DNA from: Singulisphaera sp. GP187
Lineage (GTDB): Bacteria; Planctomycetota; Planctomycetia; Gemmatales; Gemmataceae
NCBI GenBank assembly: GCA_945861245.1
Contig: CAMAUE010000010.1
Span: forward strand, 1-63,477
Direction of reading: 5' to 3'
DNA: 63,477 bases
Part shown: positions 31,242 to 39,222 of the stretch, in pieces
Position numbering within the stretch: position 1 is the stretch's first letter
How the letters are laid out: each line of letters begins with the position of its first letter
Made by a program: the position numbers and the translations under genes
The notes under the pieces: model-generated
The model's database searches: none
Seen by the model: the letters and a program-made list of their open reading frames with translations, nothing else
What the model was told of the DNA's origin: nothing

Positions 31242-32573
31242 TTAATCACCCACCGGATAATATACGCTCGGCGAATGCACCGATGCCAGCGCATCGATCT
31301 CGGCGCGGGCGGCGGCGAAGCTGCCCGTCGGCACGGTATGCGTCATGATGATGAGCGGCACGATCTCGGTCTCGCCGTTCGTTGGCTCCAACGCCTCGTG
31401 TTGTATGACCGACGAAATGCTGATGCGCTGATTCGCCAGGATGCGCGTGATGTCTGCCATCACGCCGGGGCGATCGTCGACCATCATGCGCAGGTAATAT
31501 CGGCTGCGCATCGTGGAGCCTGGCCGCTGTTCGATGTCGCGATGATTGCCCGACCACAACTTCAGGCTTCCGAAGGTTTGCTGGGCGCGGCCCACTGCCA
31601 TATCAATGAGATCGGCGACGACCGCGCTGGCCGTCGGCATCTGTCCGGCGCCACGGCCGTAGTAGAGCGTGCTGCCAACGGCATCGCCGGCGACGAAGAT
31701 CGCGTTATACGCATCACGCACTTGTGCGAGCGGCGTCGTTTGACGGAGCATGACAGGCGAGACGTGCAAGGCAAGCTGCCCACCGGCGTGATCCGATCCC
31801 GCGTGAGGCTCCAGCCAAGCTTCCGCGAGCAGCTTGATCGTGTAGCCCAACTCTTTCGCGAATCGAATATCGAGCAGATCGATGTCGGCAATGCCCCGTC
31901 GCTGAATGCTCGCCACCGGCAGCGCCACACCAAACGCGATCTGCACGAGGATCGCCAGCTTATGAGCCGCATCGGTCCCGTCCACGTCGAGCGTCGGGTC
32001 GGCCTCGGCGTAGCCCTTTTGCTGGGCTTCGCGCAGCACGTCGGCGTAAGCGCGGCCGTTCTCCGTCATGTTCGTGAGGATGTAGTTGCATGTCCCGTTG
32101 AGGATGCCTTGCAGCGACAGAATCTGATTGGCGGCCAAGCCTTGGCACAGCGCACCGATGACCGGGATGCCGCCGCAGACGCTTGCTTCAAAGGCGATCG
32201 CGCGATGGTGACGTCGGCCCGCGTCGAAGATTTCCGCCCCGCATGTCGCCAACAGCGCCTTGTTCGCCGTTACAACGTGCTTGCCTGCCGCGAGAAGGTC
32301 GAGCGTCGTTCGCTTGGCCCAATCGACTCCGCCGACGACTTCGACAGCGACCTGGATCGACGGATCGTCGAGCACGCTCTGAATGTCATCGGTGACAAGA
32401 TGCGCCGGCACAACCGGATCGCGCGGCTTGGCGAGATCGCGCACGACGATCTTGCGCAGTTCCAGCTTCCGTCCCGCGCGAGCTGTCAGACGCTCGGGGT
32501 GTTCGAGTAGCAATTTGACGACGCCCGTGCCGACCGTGCCACAGCCAATTAGAGCGATGCCCAAAGGTTCCAT
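31242..32573 (-). CDS. hom: Homoserine dehydrogenase with ACT domain
   Basis: A 443-residue enzyme that reduces aspartate semialdehyde to homoserine, leading to threonine, methionine and isoleucine. The NAD(P) loop is ALIGCGTVGTGVVKLLLEHP (about residues 6-25). Catalytic-domain landmarks are GKHVVTANKALLATCG, EASVCGGIPVIGALCQGLAA, LQGILNGTCNYILTNMTENG, GYAEADPTLDVDGTDAAHKL (with the active-site Glu and Asp) and LYYGRGAGQMPTASAVVADL. The C-terminal ACT domain (YYLRMMVDDRPGVMADITRI) suggests feedback control, typically by threonine. ATG 32573 gives the standard N-terminus; the frame extends to 32732 through repeats. Confidence 0.95.
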   Translation of the reverse strand: MEPLGIALIGCGTVGTGVVKLLLEHPERLTARAGRKLELRKIVVRDLAKPRDPVVPAHLVTDDIQSVLDDPSIQVAVEVVGGVDWAKRTTLDLLAAGKHVVTANKALLATCGAEIFDAGRRHHRAIAFEASVCGGIPVIGALCQGLAANQILSLQGILNGTCNYILTNMTENGRAYADVLREAQQKGYAEADPTLDVDGTDAAHKLAILVQIAFGVALPVASIQRRGIADIDLLDIRFAKELGYTIKLLAEAWLEPHAGSDHAGGQLALHVSPVMLRQTTPLAQVRDAYNAIFVAGDAVGSTLYYGRGAGQMPTASAVVADLIDMAVGRAQQTFGSLKLWSGNHRDIEQRPGSTMRSRYYLRMMVDDRPGVMADITRILANQRISISSVIQHEALEPTNGETEIVPLIIMTHTVPTGSFAAARAEIDALASVHSPSVYYPVGD

Positions 32574-32600
32574 GCGATGAAGTCTCCGAGGTTTCAGGTG

Positions 32601-32837
32601 TGTCAGAACCGCGCACGAAGTAAGCGGTTTGAACATTCCGCGATGATACTTATCACGGAAAATTCGCTTTTTCGGCCGTATCAAATTCCTTCCGAGCCGC
32701 GACCGTAAGGGAGCGGCCGACAACGAACGCACGGCATACTGTCGGCCGCTCCCTCACGGTCGCGGCTCGGAAAAACGACTAACCCACCCGTCAAGGGTAT
32801 ACACATTCAAACCGCTTACTTCGTGCGCGGCTCTGAC
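32601..32837. repeat. Outer palindrome of a nested pair, TGTCAGAACCGCGCACG family
   Basis: The left arm at 32601-32633 (TGTCAGAACCGCGCACGAAG, then TAAGCGGTTTGAA) pairs with the right arm at 32806-32837. They are 172 bases apart, and a second, complete palindrome lies between them (32691-32771). The compact relative at 22258-22341 has only about 20 bases between arms. Confidence 0.85.
32691..32771. repeat. Inner 81-bp palindrome, TCCGAGCCGCGACCGT family
   Basis: TCCGAGCCGCGACCGTAAGG plus GAGCGGCCGAC pairs with its complement across about 20 bases, with one mismatch. It is inserted between the arms of the outer element. TTCCG and CGGAA extend the stem. Confidence 0.85.
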
Positions 32838-32919
32838 GCCACCTACATCTTACACAAACACGCCTGCGAAGCTGCGCAAGCTCCAACCTTTCGCAGCTTC
32901 ACATGCCGACCACTTCCTA

Positions 32920-32949
32920 TTGGCAGCACCACAGCCGATACGCTACAAT
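32920..32949 (+). promoter_or_regulatory. Sigma-70-type promoter for secreted TPR protein gene
   Basis: TTGGCA (32920-32925), an 18-base spacer and TACAAT (32944-32949), about 38 bases before ATG 32988. Confidence 0.5.
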
Positions 32950-32987
32950 CGTCGGGGGATGGACCGGCGTTGGTTGGAGTGTTCGTT

Positions 32988-35213
32988 ATGGCTATGCGCA
33001 TATTCGTTCTGGTTGCATTGCTCGGTTCCGTCGGCATCGCAGGCGCCCAGAATCTACGCTTTGACGATCGACCCAAGTTGCTTGTGCCCAAAACGGCGCC
33101 TACACGCCAAGACCTGGAGCAGCGCGACGCCCTGAAGAAATACGTCCTCGCCCTTACGCTCATCCACGACGAAAAGTACGCCGATGCGCTGAAACTTCTC
33201 GAGGAGTCGGCCCAGCTCGATCCCAACGCGCCGGCGGTGTTCAGAGCACAGACCCCGATCCTTATCAGCATGCGGCGATATAGCGACGCTCTGGCTTCGT
33301 GCGGCAAGGTCGTCGCGCTCGATCCCGGGGATTATCGTTCGTGGTATTCGCTGGCGAAGCTGAGCAAGACACTGGCGAAATATCCCGAGGCGATCGCCGC
33401 CATGGAATCGGGCCTGAAGGCCGCTCAGCTCAAGGATCATCCCGAAGTCGCCCAACAGATGTTGTTCGAGCTTGGCGGGTTGTATGAATCGGTCGATCGG
33501 CCTGGGCGAGCCGCCGACGCCTACAGCAAAGCCGCCGTCATCCTCGAACATCCCGAAGCGATCGAGGCGAAGGGCGACTTCCCGCGCGAAGCAATCCTGG
33601 CCCGCGCCGCCGAGATGCACGAGAGGATTGGCCAACTGTATCGCCAAGCGAAGCAATATGGCCCTTCACTCGAGGCGATGCGCAAGGCCCAAACCCTCGC
33701 TCCAGATCGGGCGGCCCGCCTGAGCCTCCAGATGGCCCAAATCACCGACGAACAAGGTGACCTCAAGACCTCGCTCGGCCATCTCGATCTCTATCTTCGC
33801 ACCAGGCCGCTGAGCGCCGATCCCTACGACATGCGTGTGTCGCTGCTGCGCCGCTTGAAACGGCCTGACCTCATCGTTCCCTGGGTTGAGCAGGTCGCCG
33901 CTGGTGAACGTCATAACAATGCGCTGCAGGCGTTGCTCGCGCGAGAATACGTGACGGCGAAGCTCAACGAGAAAGCCGAGCCAATCTATCGGAAGCTGCT
34001 TGAGGACACGCCCAGTGCCGAGTATTATCGCGGACTGTTCACGATCTACAACGACGAAGGCCCCGCCGGCACGGCCCGCATCCTCGCCATGCTCAACAAG
34101 GCGATCGACAAGACGACGCGTGAAGCCGGTCCGGCGCCGATCGGCAACGCCCAACACGCCCGCGCCATGGTCGCCGCCGTCCGCGACGATGGCGACCTCG
34201 CCCGCAAGCTCGTCGATGTCGCGTTCCGCCAGGCCAAGACCAATCCGGAATTGAAGTTCGACACCGTCTACTTCCTTGCCGTCATCGCCGACCGCCATCG
34301 CAAACTCAACGAGGCCGAGCAGTTCTATCGCGATTGCCTGCGTAAAACCGATCCGAGCACCGAGCAGATCATTTACGCCGGCTTGCTGCGTGTGTTGAGC
34401 AAGGCGAAGAAACATCAGGCAGTTATCGACCTCTGCAAGCAAGGCCTCGCCTCAGCCAAGGCGACCAACCCACTCTTGTTCTACAGCGAATATCCACGCG
34501 CTCTCGCTGCCTTGCAGCGTTATGACGAAGCGCTGACCCAGGCCGATGAAGGCGCTCGCCTGGCTGGCGACGGCAATCGACTCCTGTTTCAGATGCTCCG
34601 CCTGCGCATCCTCTCCACGGCCGAACGCTTCGACGTCGCCGAACGCGAAGCTCTCGCCCTCATCAAAGCCGCCGTGCGGCCTGCCGACATCATCGAGCTG
34701 CGTTATGTCCTCTCGGGTATCTATTCGGGGGCCAAGCAGAATGCGAAATCCGAGGAACAGCTTCACTTCATTCTCAAAATCGATCCCGACAATGCGACCG
34801 TCAACAACGATCTCGGCTACCTCTGGGCGGATCAAAGCAGGAACCTCGAAGACGCCGAACGCATGGTCCGCCTCGCACTGGACCTAGACCGCAGGCAACG
34901 CCGCAATAATCCGAATGTCAGCAGCGAGGCCGACAAAGACAATGCTGCATATGTCGATAGCCTCGGCTGGGTGCTGTTCCGCCGGGGGCAAATCGAAAGC
35001 TCCCGGAAAGAGTTGGAGCGCGCCGCCGTGTTGGATGGCGGCGAAGACCCAGTCATCTACGACCATTTGGGCGACGTCTACTATCGCCTGGAGATGCGTC
35101 CCGAAGCCGCCCGCGCCTGGCAACGTTCCCTCGACCTGTACGACCAGGGCCTCCGCCGCAAAGACGACGAGCGACTGCGCGATCTACGGCGAAAGCTGGG
35201 GTTGGTGAAGTAG
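32988..35213 (+). CDS. Secreted TPR-repeat protein
   Basis: A 741-residue exported protein with signal MAMRIFVLVALLGSVGIAGA, cleaved before QNLRFDDRP. Helical TPR repeats fill most of the sequence: ALTLIHDEKYADALKLLEES with AQLDPNAPA, RYSDALASCGKVVALDPGDY, KYPEAIAAMESGLKAAQ, QYGPSLEAMRKAQTLAPD, and near the end QNAKSEEQLHFILKIDPDNA, DLGYLWADQSRNLEDAERMV and DSLGWVLFRRGQIESSRKEL. The last segments are typical of BepA/Tgt-like TPR scaffolds. It probably organises an envelope complex, with partners unknown. It is followed after 59 bases by another secreted protein gene. Confidence 0.85.
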   Translation: MAMRIFVLVALLGSVGIAGAQNLRFDDRPKLLVPKTAPTRQDLEQRDALKKYVLALTLIHDEKYADALKLLEESAQLDPNAPAVFRAQTPILISMRRYSDALASCGKVVALDPGDYRSWYSLAKLSKTLAKYPEAIAAMESGLKAAQLKDHPEVAQQMLFELGGLYESVDRPGRAADAYSKAAVILEHPEAIEAKGDFPREAILARAAEMHERIGQLYRQAKQYGPSLEAMRKAQTLAPDRAARLSLQMAQITDEQGDLKTSLGHLDLYLRTRPLSADPYDMRVSLLRRLKRPDLIVPWVEQVAAGERHNNALQALLAREYVTAKLNEKAEPIYRKLLEDTPSAEYYRGLFTIYNDEGPAGTARILAMLNKAIDKTTREAGPAPIGNAQHARAMVAAVRDDGDLARKLVDVAFRQAKTNPELKFDTVYFLAVIADRHRKLNEAEQFYRDCLRKTDPSTEQIIYAGLLRVLSKAKKHQAVIDLCKQGLASAKATNPLLFYSEYPRALAALQRYDEALTQADEGARLAGDGNRLLFQMLRLRILSTAERFDVAEREALALIKAAVRPADIIELRYVLSGIYSGAKQNAKSEEQLHFILKIDPDNATVNNDLGYLWADQSRNLEDAERMVRLALDLDRRQRRNNPNVSSEADKDNAAYVDSLGWVLFRRGQIESSRKELERAAVLDGGEDPVIYDHLGDVYYRLEMRPEAARAWQRSLDLYDQGLRRKDDERLRDLRRKLGLVK

Positions 35214-35272
35214 AGGGAATCAATGTCGCTTTGTGCCAAACCTGCACATTCATCGCCATCAAGAGAAATCGT

Positions 35273-36115
35273 ATGTTTCGAGCTTGTTGTCTCATTTCGC
35301 TACTTGTGGTCGGATTCTGGAACCAGCAATCCGCCATTGCTCAGGGGCCGACCGAGGACGATTTGACCAAACAGATCGGTAGGCTCATCGATCTCGATTC
35401 CATGGACCTGGCGCCGAAGGTAAAGTTTCGGGCCGGGCTTGAGCCATCGCTGCACAGGGTCGATGCAGACGAAACCGGCATGGCCGCGCTGAAGGACCCC
35501 TATGCCAGGTTCGGAGAGGACAAACCGGGGGCGGCAGGCTGGTATCGGCTCAGCTTCGTCGTGCCCGAGAAGCTCGGCAAGTTTCCGGTTCCGAAGACCG
35601 GCTACAACCTGGGCATCGAAAGCAACGTGCTCGGCTCATGGGAAATCTATACGTACAAGAACGGCAAACCCGCTGGCCTGTGGAGCAAGGACGGGATGAA
35701 CAAGTCCACCGATCGAACGGCGACCGACTGGATGAGCAACGCCCCGCAGCCCGCGCGTCCGGGCGACCAATTCACCGTTGCCATTCTTGCGATGGCGTCG
35801 CCGCTGGGACGAGGCAGCCCCGAAGGGTTCGGCCTGCGTCATCTGCGTTTGCGTTTTGCCTGGGCCCACACGGGCGGCCGACAACCCTTCTATGGTAGCG
35901 TCTATGCTCCCGGACAAGGGACTGGTCTGCTCGGCGCCCGCGAGATGCTGCGAACGAAGAAAGGCGACGAGCTGAAGAAGCTGCAAGACAAGCTCCACGG
36001 CCCGATCACCCGCCTGGATGCCGTCTTCGCCGCTGCCGAAACCGGCCAGATCGAGAATCTCACCAAGGCAATGCTCGTTGCCGGCAAGGAAATCAACGAG
36101 GCTTTGAAGAAGTGA
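35273..36115 (+). CDS. Hypothetical secreted protein, jelly-roll-like
   Basis: A 280-residue exported protein with signal MFRACCLISLLVVGFWNQQS, cleaved after AIA. A beta-sandwich-like region with GWYRLSFVVPEKLGKF, YNLGIESNVLGSWEIYTYKN and RPGDQFTVAILAMASPLGRG resembles galactose-binding-type domains found at the start of planctomycete glycosidases. The last 60 residues are helical (KKGDELKKLQDKLHGPITRL, then EINEALKK). I can give no function. It lies directly downstream of the TPR gene in the same orientation and may be in the same operon. Confidence 0.65.
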   Translation: MFRACCLISLLVVGFWNQQSAIAQGPTEDDLTKQIGRLIDLDSMDLAPKVKFRAGLEPSLHRVDADETGMAALKDPYARFGEDKPGAAGWYRLSFVVPEKLGKFPVPKTGYNLGIESNVLGSWEIYTYKNGKPAGLWSKDGMNKSTDRTATDWMSNAPQPARPGDQFTVAILAMASPLGRGSPEGFGLRHLRLRFAWAHTGGRQPFYGSVYAPGQGTGLLGAREMLRTKKGDELKKLQDKLHGPITRLDAVFAAAETGQIENLTKAMLVAGKEINEALKK

Positions 36116-36149
36116 ACGAGCGAAGGGCATCGCGTGAACACCTTACATT

Positions 36150-36205
36150 TGGATGTCGATCATCTCGCTCATCCCAAAAGGGATGATTGACATGATCGAC
36201 ATCCA
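36150..36205. repeat. 56-bp palindrome, GGATGTCGATCAT family, copy 1
   Basis: TGGATGTCGATCAT...CCAAAAGG...ATGATCGACATCCA, 56 bases in all. The outer 14 bases pair perfectly; the inner part of the arms has diverged. Confidence 0.9.
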
Positions 36206-36400
36206 AAAATCTTTCACAACTGACTTTGCGAATCGTCATCAGCTCGTGTTAGGATCAACTCAGCGCGGTCTCAGCAGATCTTCCTTATATAAGGTAGTTA
36301 GCTCCCCCTTATTATTTAGGTGGGCACGCGCAGACTGGGTGCCTGCGCTTTCTTTTCAAATACTCCCTCGAGGAAGAATCCAATTATGGCATTTGTTCTT
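36206..36400. other. Intergenic, no gene seen
   Basis: About 195 bases, AT-richer than the surroundings, between repeats. A short TATATAAGG-like box (36287-36294) is visible but no gene follows it directly. The open frame through this region is built of repeats and is not considered coding. Confidence 0.5.
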
Positions 36401-36540
36401 GGTCCGAGGGTCGGGCTTTCCAACCTGCCGTATTTCGTGGGGCAGGCTTTCTAGCCTGCCGTATTTCGACTATCATAGGCTAGTTCTGGCAGGCTGGAAA
36501 GCCTGCCTCACGAACGGCTTTCTAGCCTGACCCCACGGAT
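36401..36540. repeat. Array of AGGCTTTCTAGCCTG palindromes
   Basis: Four to five units of the type GGCAGGCTTTCTAGCCTGCC occur in 140 bases. The central part is an inverted copy of the element at 372-458, including its loop (complement of CGTATTTCGACTATCATAGG). Confidence 0.8.
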
Positions 36541-36637
36541 ATCCTCCCTTATTTTCAAACACACCCTGGAGAGAAACCCCCTCTGCTCCGAAGGATCGCT
36601 TGCATGTGTCTCCTTTCGTCGGGGAGGCTGAATCGTT

Positions 36638-36693
36638 TGGATGTCGATCATGTCGATCATGCCAAAAGGGATGAGCGAGATGAGCGACATCCA
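36638..36693. repeat. 56-bp palindrome, GGATGTCGATCAT family, copy 2
   Basis: TGGATGTCGATCAT, GCCAAAAGGG in the loop and GAGCGACATCCA at the end; the same 56-base length as copies 1 and 3. Confidence 0.9.
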
Positions 36694-36702
36694 ACTTTGG
36701 TT

Positions 36703-36760
36703 ACGAGCCGGAAGTGTAAGCGACAGTGGTTTTTATCCGTCGCTCACGCTTTCGGCTCGT
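36703..36760. repeat. 58-bp palindrome, ACGAGCCGGAAG family
   Basis: ACGAGCCGGAAGTGTAAGCG pairs with CGCTCACGCTTTCGGCTCGT with few mismatches. It lies 29 bases before the selO start. Confidence 0.9.
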
Positions 36761-36789
36761 AAGATAATTTGAATGTCTGGAGGAATGGA

Positions 36790-38274
36790 ATGGTCACTTC
36801 GACCTCATCGGTTGCGGGTAACAACGACGTGGGCTGGCGGTTCGATAATACCTACGCGCGGCTGCCGGATGTCTTCTTCGCCCTGGCCAAGCCGGCCACG
36901 GTGCGGGCGCCACGGGTGTCGATATTGAACGACCGATTGGCGGACGACCTCGGCCTCCACGTCGGCGCGATGTCGCCGGATGCCGTCGCCGCCCTGTTTG
37001 CGGGCCAGCATCTGCCGGAGGGTTCTCGACCCATCGCCCAGGCGTACGCGGGGCACCAGTACGGTGGCTTCACGATGCTCGGCGACGGCCGCGCTATCCT
37101 GTTGGGTGAACACCGGACGCCGTCCGGTCGGCTCGTTGACATCCAATTAAAGGGGGCAGGGCGGACGGCGTTCTCGCGTGGCGGTGACGGCTGCGCCGCC
37201 CTTGGGCCGATGCTCCGCGAGTACGTCATCAGCGAAGCGATGTCTGCTCTCGGCATCCCTACCACGCGAAGTCTCGCCGTCGTCACCACCGGCGAACCCG
37301 TCTACCGAGCTGCCGCACTCCGAGGGGCGATCCTGACCCGCGTGGCCGACAGCCACATTCGCGTCGGGACGTTCGAGTACCTGGCGGCTCGTCAGAACCA
37401 TGCGGACCTGAGGGTGCTGGCCGACTACACGATCGACCGTCACTACTCGGAACTGGTTGACGCCCCGCGAAAGTACCTGGAGCTCTTACGTGCGGTCTCG
37501 GACCGCCAGGCTTCGCTCATCGCCCGCTGGCAACTCGTCGGCTTCATCCACGGGGTGATGAATACCGATAACATGGCGATCTCTGGGGAAACGATTGACT
37601 ACGGCCCGTGTGCGTTCATGAACGCCTACCGCTCGGACACGGTGTTCAGTTCGATCGACCGCAACGGCCGCTATAGCTATGGCAATCAACCCGTGATCGC
37701 ACAGTGGAACCTGGCTCGCTTCGCCGAGACTCTGTTACCGCTTTTGGATTCTGAGCAGGCGAAGGCGATCGCCGCCGCCTCTGAGGTTCTTGGCGAATAT
37801 CCCGCCGTGTTCGAGCGCTATAGGCTCGCCGGGATGCGAAAAAAGCTGGGGCTCCAGACGAATGAGTCCGGCGACGTCGAGTTGATTCGGTCGTTGCTCG
37901 ACTGGATGCAGGACTCCCGGGCTGATTTCACCAACACGTTCCGCGATCTATCGTCTAAGGAACTGCCGACCGGCGATCGTTACGGGGCCGCCGACTTCCA
38001 GGCTTGGTACTCACGATGGCAGGATCGGCTTGGTCGAGATGGCCTAACGAATAGTTCGCCCTACGCCGTGATGCAGGCCGTCAACCCAGCCTTCATCCCG
38101 CGGAATCACCGCGTTGAGGAAGCACTGTTGGCCGCTGAGGATCACGATGACCTATCGGTGCTGCATCGACTGCTAGCGGCACTGGCGTCGCCGTATGAAG
38201 CGAGGGCGGAATCGGCATATTACCAGGAACCACCTGCCGACGATGGCAGCTACCGAACCTTCTGCGGGACATAG
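36790..38274 (+). CDS. selO: SelO/YdiU protein adenylyltransferase
   Basis: A 494-residue protein of the SelO (UPF0061) pseudokinase family, which transfers AMP from ATP to Ser, Thr or Tyr of target proteins. Landmarks are the N-terminal DNTYARLPDVFFALAKPATV, AYAGHQYGGFTMLGDGRAIL (about residues 86-105), QLKGAGRTAFSRGGDG (about 120-135), LREYVISEAMSALGIPTTRS, the metal/catalytic segment HGVMNTDNMAISGETIDYGP (about 253-272) and YSYGNQPVIAQWNLARFAET. The C-terminus YRTFCGT carries the conserved Cys where eukaryotic homologues have selenocysteine. ATG 36790 has GGAGG nearby. Three repeat families occur in mirror order on the two sides. Confidence 0.94.
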   Translation: MVTSTSSVAGNNDVGWRFDNTYARLPDVFFALAKPATVRAPRVSILNDRLADDLGLHVGAMSPDAVAALFAGQHLPEGSRPIAQAYAGHQYGGFTMLGDGRAILLGEHRTPSGRLVDIQLKGAGRTAFSRGGDGCAALGPMLREYVISEAMSALGIPTTRSLAVVTTGEPVYRAAALRGAILTRVADSHIRVGTFEYLAARQNHADLRVLADYTIDRHYSELVDAPRKYLELLRAVSDRQASLIARWQLVGFIHGVMNTDNMAISGETIDYGPCAFMNAYRSDTVFSSIDRNGRYSYGNQPVIAQWNLARFAETLLPLLDSEQAKAIAAASEVLGEYPAVFERYRLAGMRKKLGLQTNESGDVELIRSLLDWMQDSRADFTNTFRDLSSKELPTGDRYGAADFQAWYSRWQDRLGRDGLTNSSPYAVMQAVNPAFIPRNHRVEEALLAAEDHDDLSVLHRLLAALASPYEARAESAYYQEPPADDGSYRTFCGT

Positions 38275-38286
38275 TGCACGGTCCGT

Positions 38287-38331
38287 CACGAGGCGGAAGG
38301 TTTTTGTCCGTCGTTTACGCTTTCGGCTCGT
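38287..38331. repeat. Shortened ACGAGCCGGAAG-family palindrome
   Basis: CACGAGGCGGAAGG...CGTTTACGCTTTCGGCTCGTG; part of the left arm and loop are deleted compared with 36703-36760. It lies 13 bases after the selO stop. Confidence 0.7.
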
Positions 38332-38340
38332 GACCAAAGT

Positions 38341-38396
38341 TGAATGTCGATCATGTTGCTCATACCAAAAGGGATGAGCAACATGATCGACATCCA
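38341..38396. repeat. 56-bp palindrome, GGATGTCGATCAT family, copy 3
   Basis: TGAATGTCGATCATGTTGCT, ACCAAAAGGG and AGCAACATGATCGACATCCA; the arms are almost perfectly complementary over 24 bases. Confidence 0.9.
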
Positions 38397-38397
38397 C

Positions 38398-38516
38398 GTG
38401 GGGTCCGTGGGTCAGGCTTTCTAGCCTGCCGTAGCTTGCTGTGGGTCAGGCTTTCTAGTCTGCCGGAGCTTGCCTATGATGGTCAAAATACGGCAGGCTG
38501 GAAAGCCTGCCTCGAC
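38398..38516. repeat. Array of AGGCTTTCTAGCCTG palindromes, second
   Basis: Two to three units; the last (about 38441-38513) repeats the whole 87-bp design of 372-458 with the loop TTGCCTATGATGGTCAAAAT. The DUF1553 remnant begins directly at its right edge. Confidence 0.8.
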
Positions 38517-38520
38517 GCCG

Positions 38521-39063
38521 GACGCTGACAACCTGCGTCTCGACCCGGACAACACGTACTACTGGCGTATGTCCTCGCGTCGCCTGGAAGCCGAGGTGGT
38601 GTGTGATTCGCTGTTCTGAATCGCCGGCAAGCTGGACCTGACCATGGGAGGCCCGGACATTGATCACACTCAAGGATTGACGGTGCCGCGCCGCAGTCTT
38701 TATTTTCGCCATGCCGATGACAAACAGATGGAGCTGTTGAAGATCTTCGACGGTGCCTCGCCGCTGGAGTGCTACCAGCGCACCGAGAGCATTGTGCCAC
38801 AGCAAGCCCTGGCGATGATGAACAGCGACTTGACGCGCAACCAGGCGCGGCTGATTGCACAGGCGCTCGCAGCCAAGGTGGGCGCCGATCCGGCGATTTT
38901 CACCAGGACGGCTTTCGAGCGCGTGTTGTGCCGGCCGCCCACCGCCGACGAAGCGATGGTGTGCATAAAATTCCTCGGCAGCAAAGCCGAGGAACGTTTG
39001 CGCGAGGATCTGGTCCACAGCTTGCTGAACCACTACGAGTTCAGGACGGCTCGGTATAGAGGG
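38521..39063 (+). pseudogene. 3' end of a DUF1553 (PSD1-type) gene
   Basis: About 180 codons of the C-terminal part of a DUF1553 protein: LDPDNTYYWRMSSRRLEAEV, then an in-frame TGA at 38617, then AGKLDLTMGGPD, RRSLYFRHADDKQMELLKIF, RTESIVPQQALAMMNSDLT, FERVLCRPPTADEA and LREDLVHSLLNHYEF. The N-terminal two thirds are absent, cut at the edge of a repeat array, and the frame carries a stop, so it is a dead gene. In planctomycetes DUF1549/DUF1553 genes stand just upstream of DUF1501 genes, which explains its place here. Confidence 0.85.
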
Positions 39064-39222
39064 ACCAGCCGAAGCCTTTTTCAAGTATTGTTTCTTGACG
39101 GTGGATCTGCGATTTGCTGTGATGTCCGTGCGACATCGCACCCGTCCGAGTGTGAGCGTTTCCGTGCTAGTATGCCCTGGCCACCAAGACCAAGTCGGCG
39201 GCTTTCTTTCGTGGGGTACGTG

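Noticed and set aside
31275..32510. 411-codon plus-strand frame
   Set aside because: Antisense to the homoserine dehydrogenase gene.
36153..36530. 125-codon frame starting MSIISLIPKGMIDMIDIQ
   Set aside because: It is translated palindrome sequence (GGATGTCGATCAT and AGGCTT families), not a gene.
36790..38274. Selenocysteine in SelO
   Set aside because: The C-terminal position is an ordinary TGC Cys (YRTFCGT), and the TAG after GGGACA is the stop; no SECIS was seen.
38617..38619. TGA in the DUF1553 remnant as a selenocysteine codon
   Set aside because: The gene also lacks its N-terminal part, and DUF1553 has no Sec at this place as far as I know; it is a stop in a dead gene.
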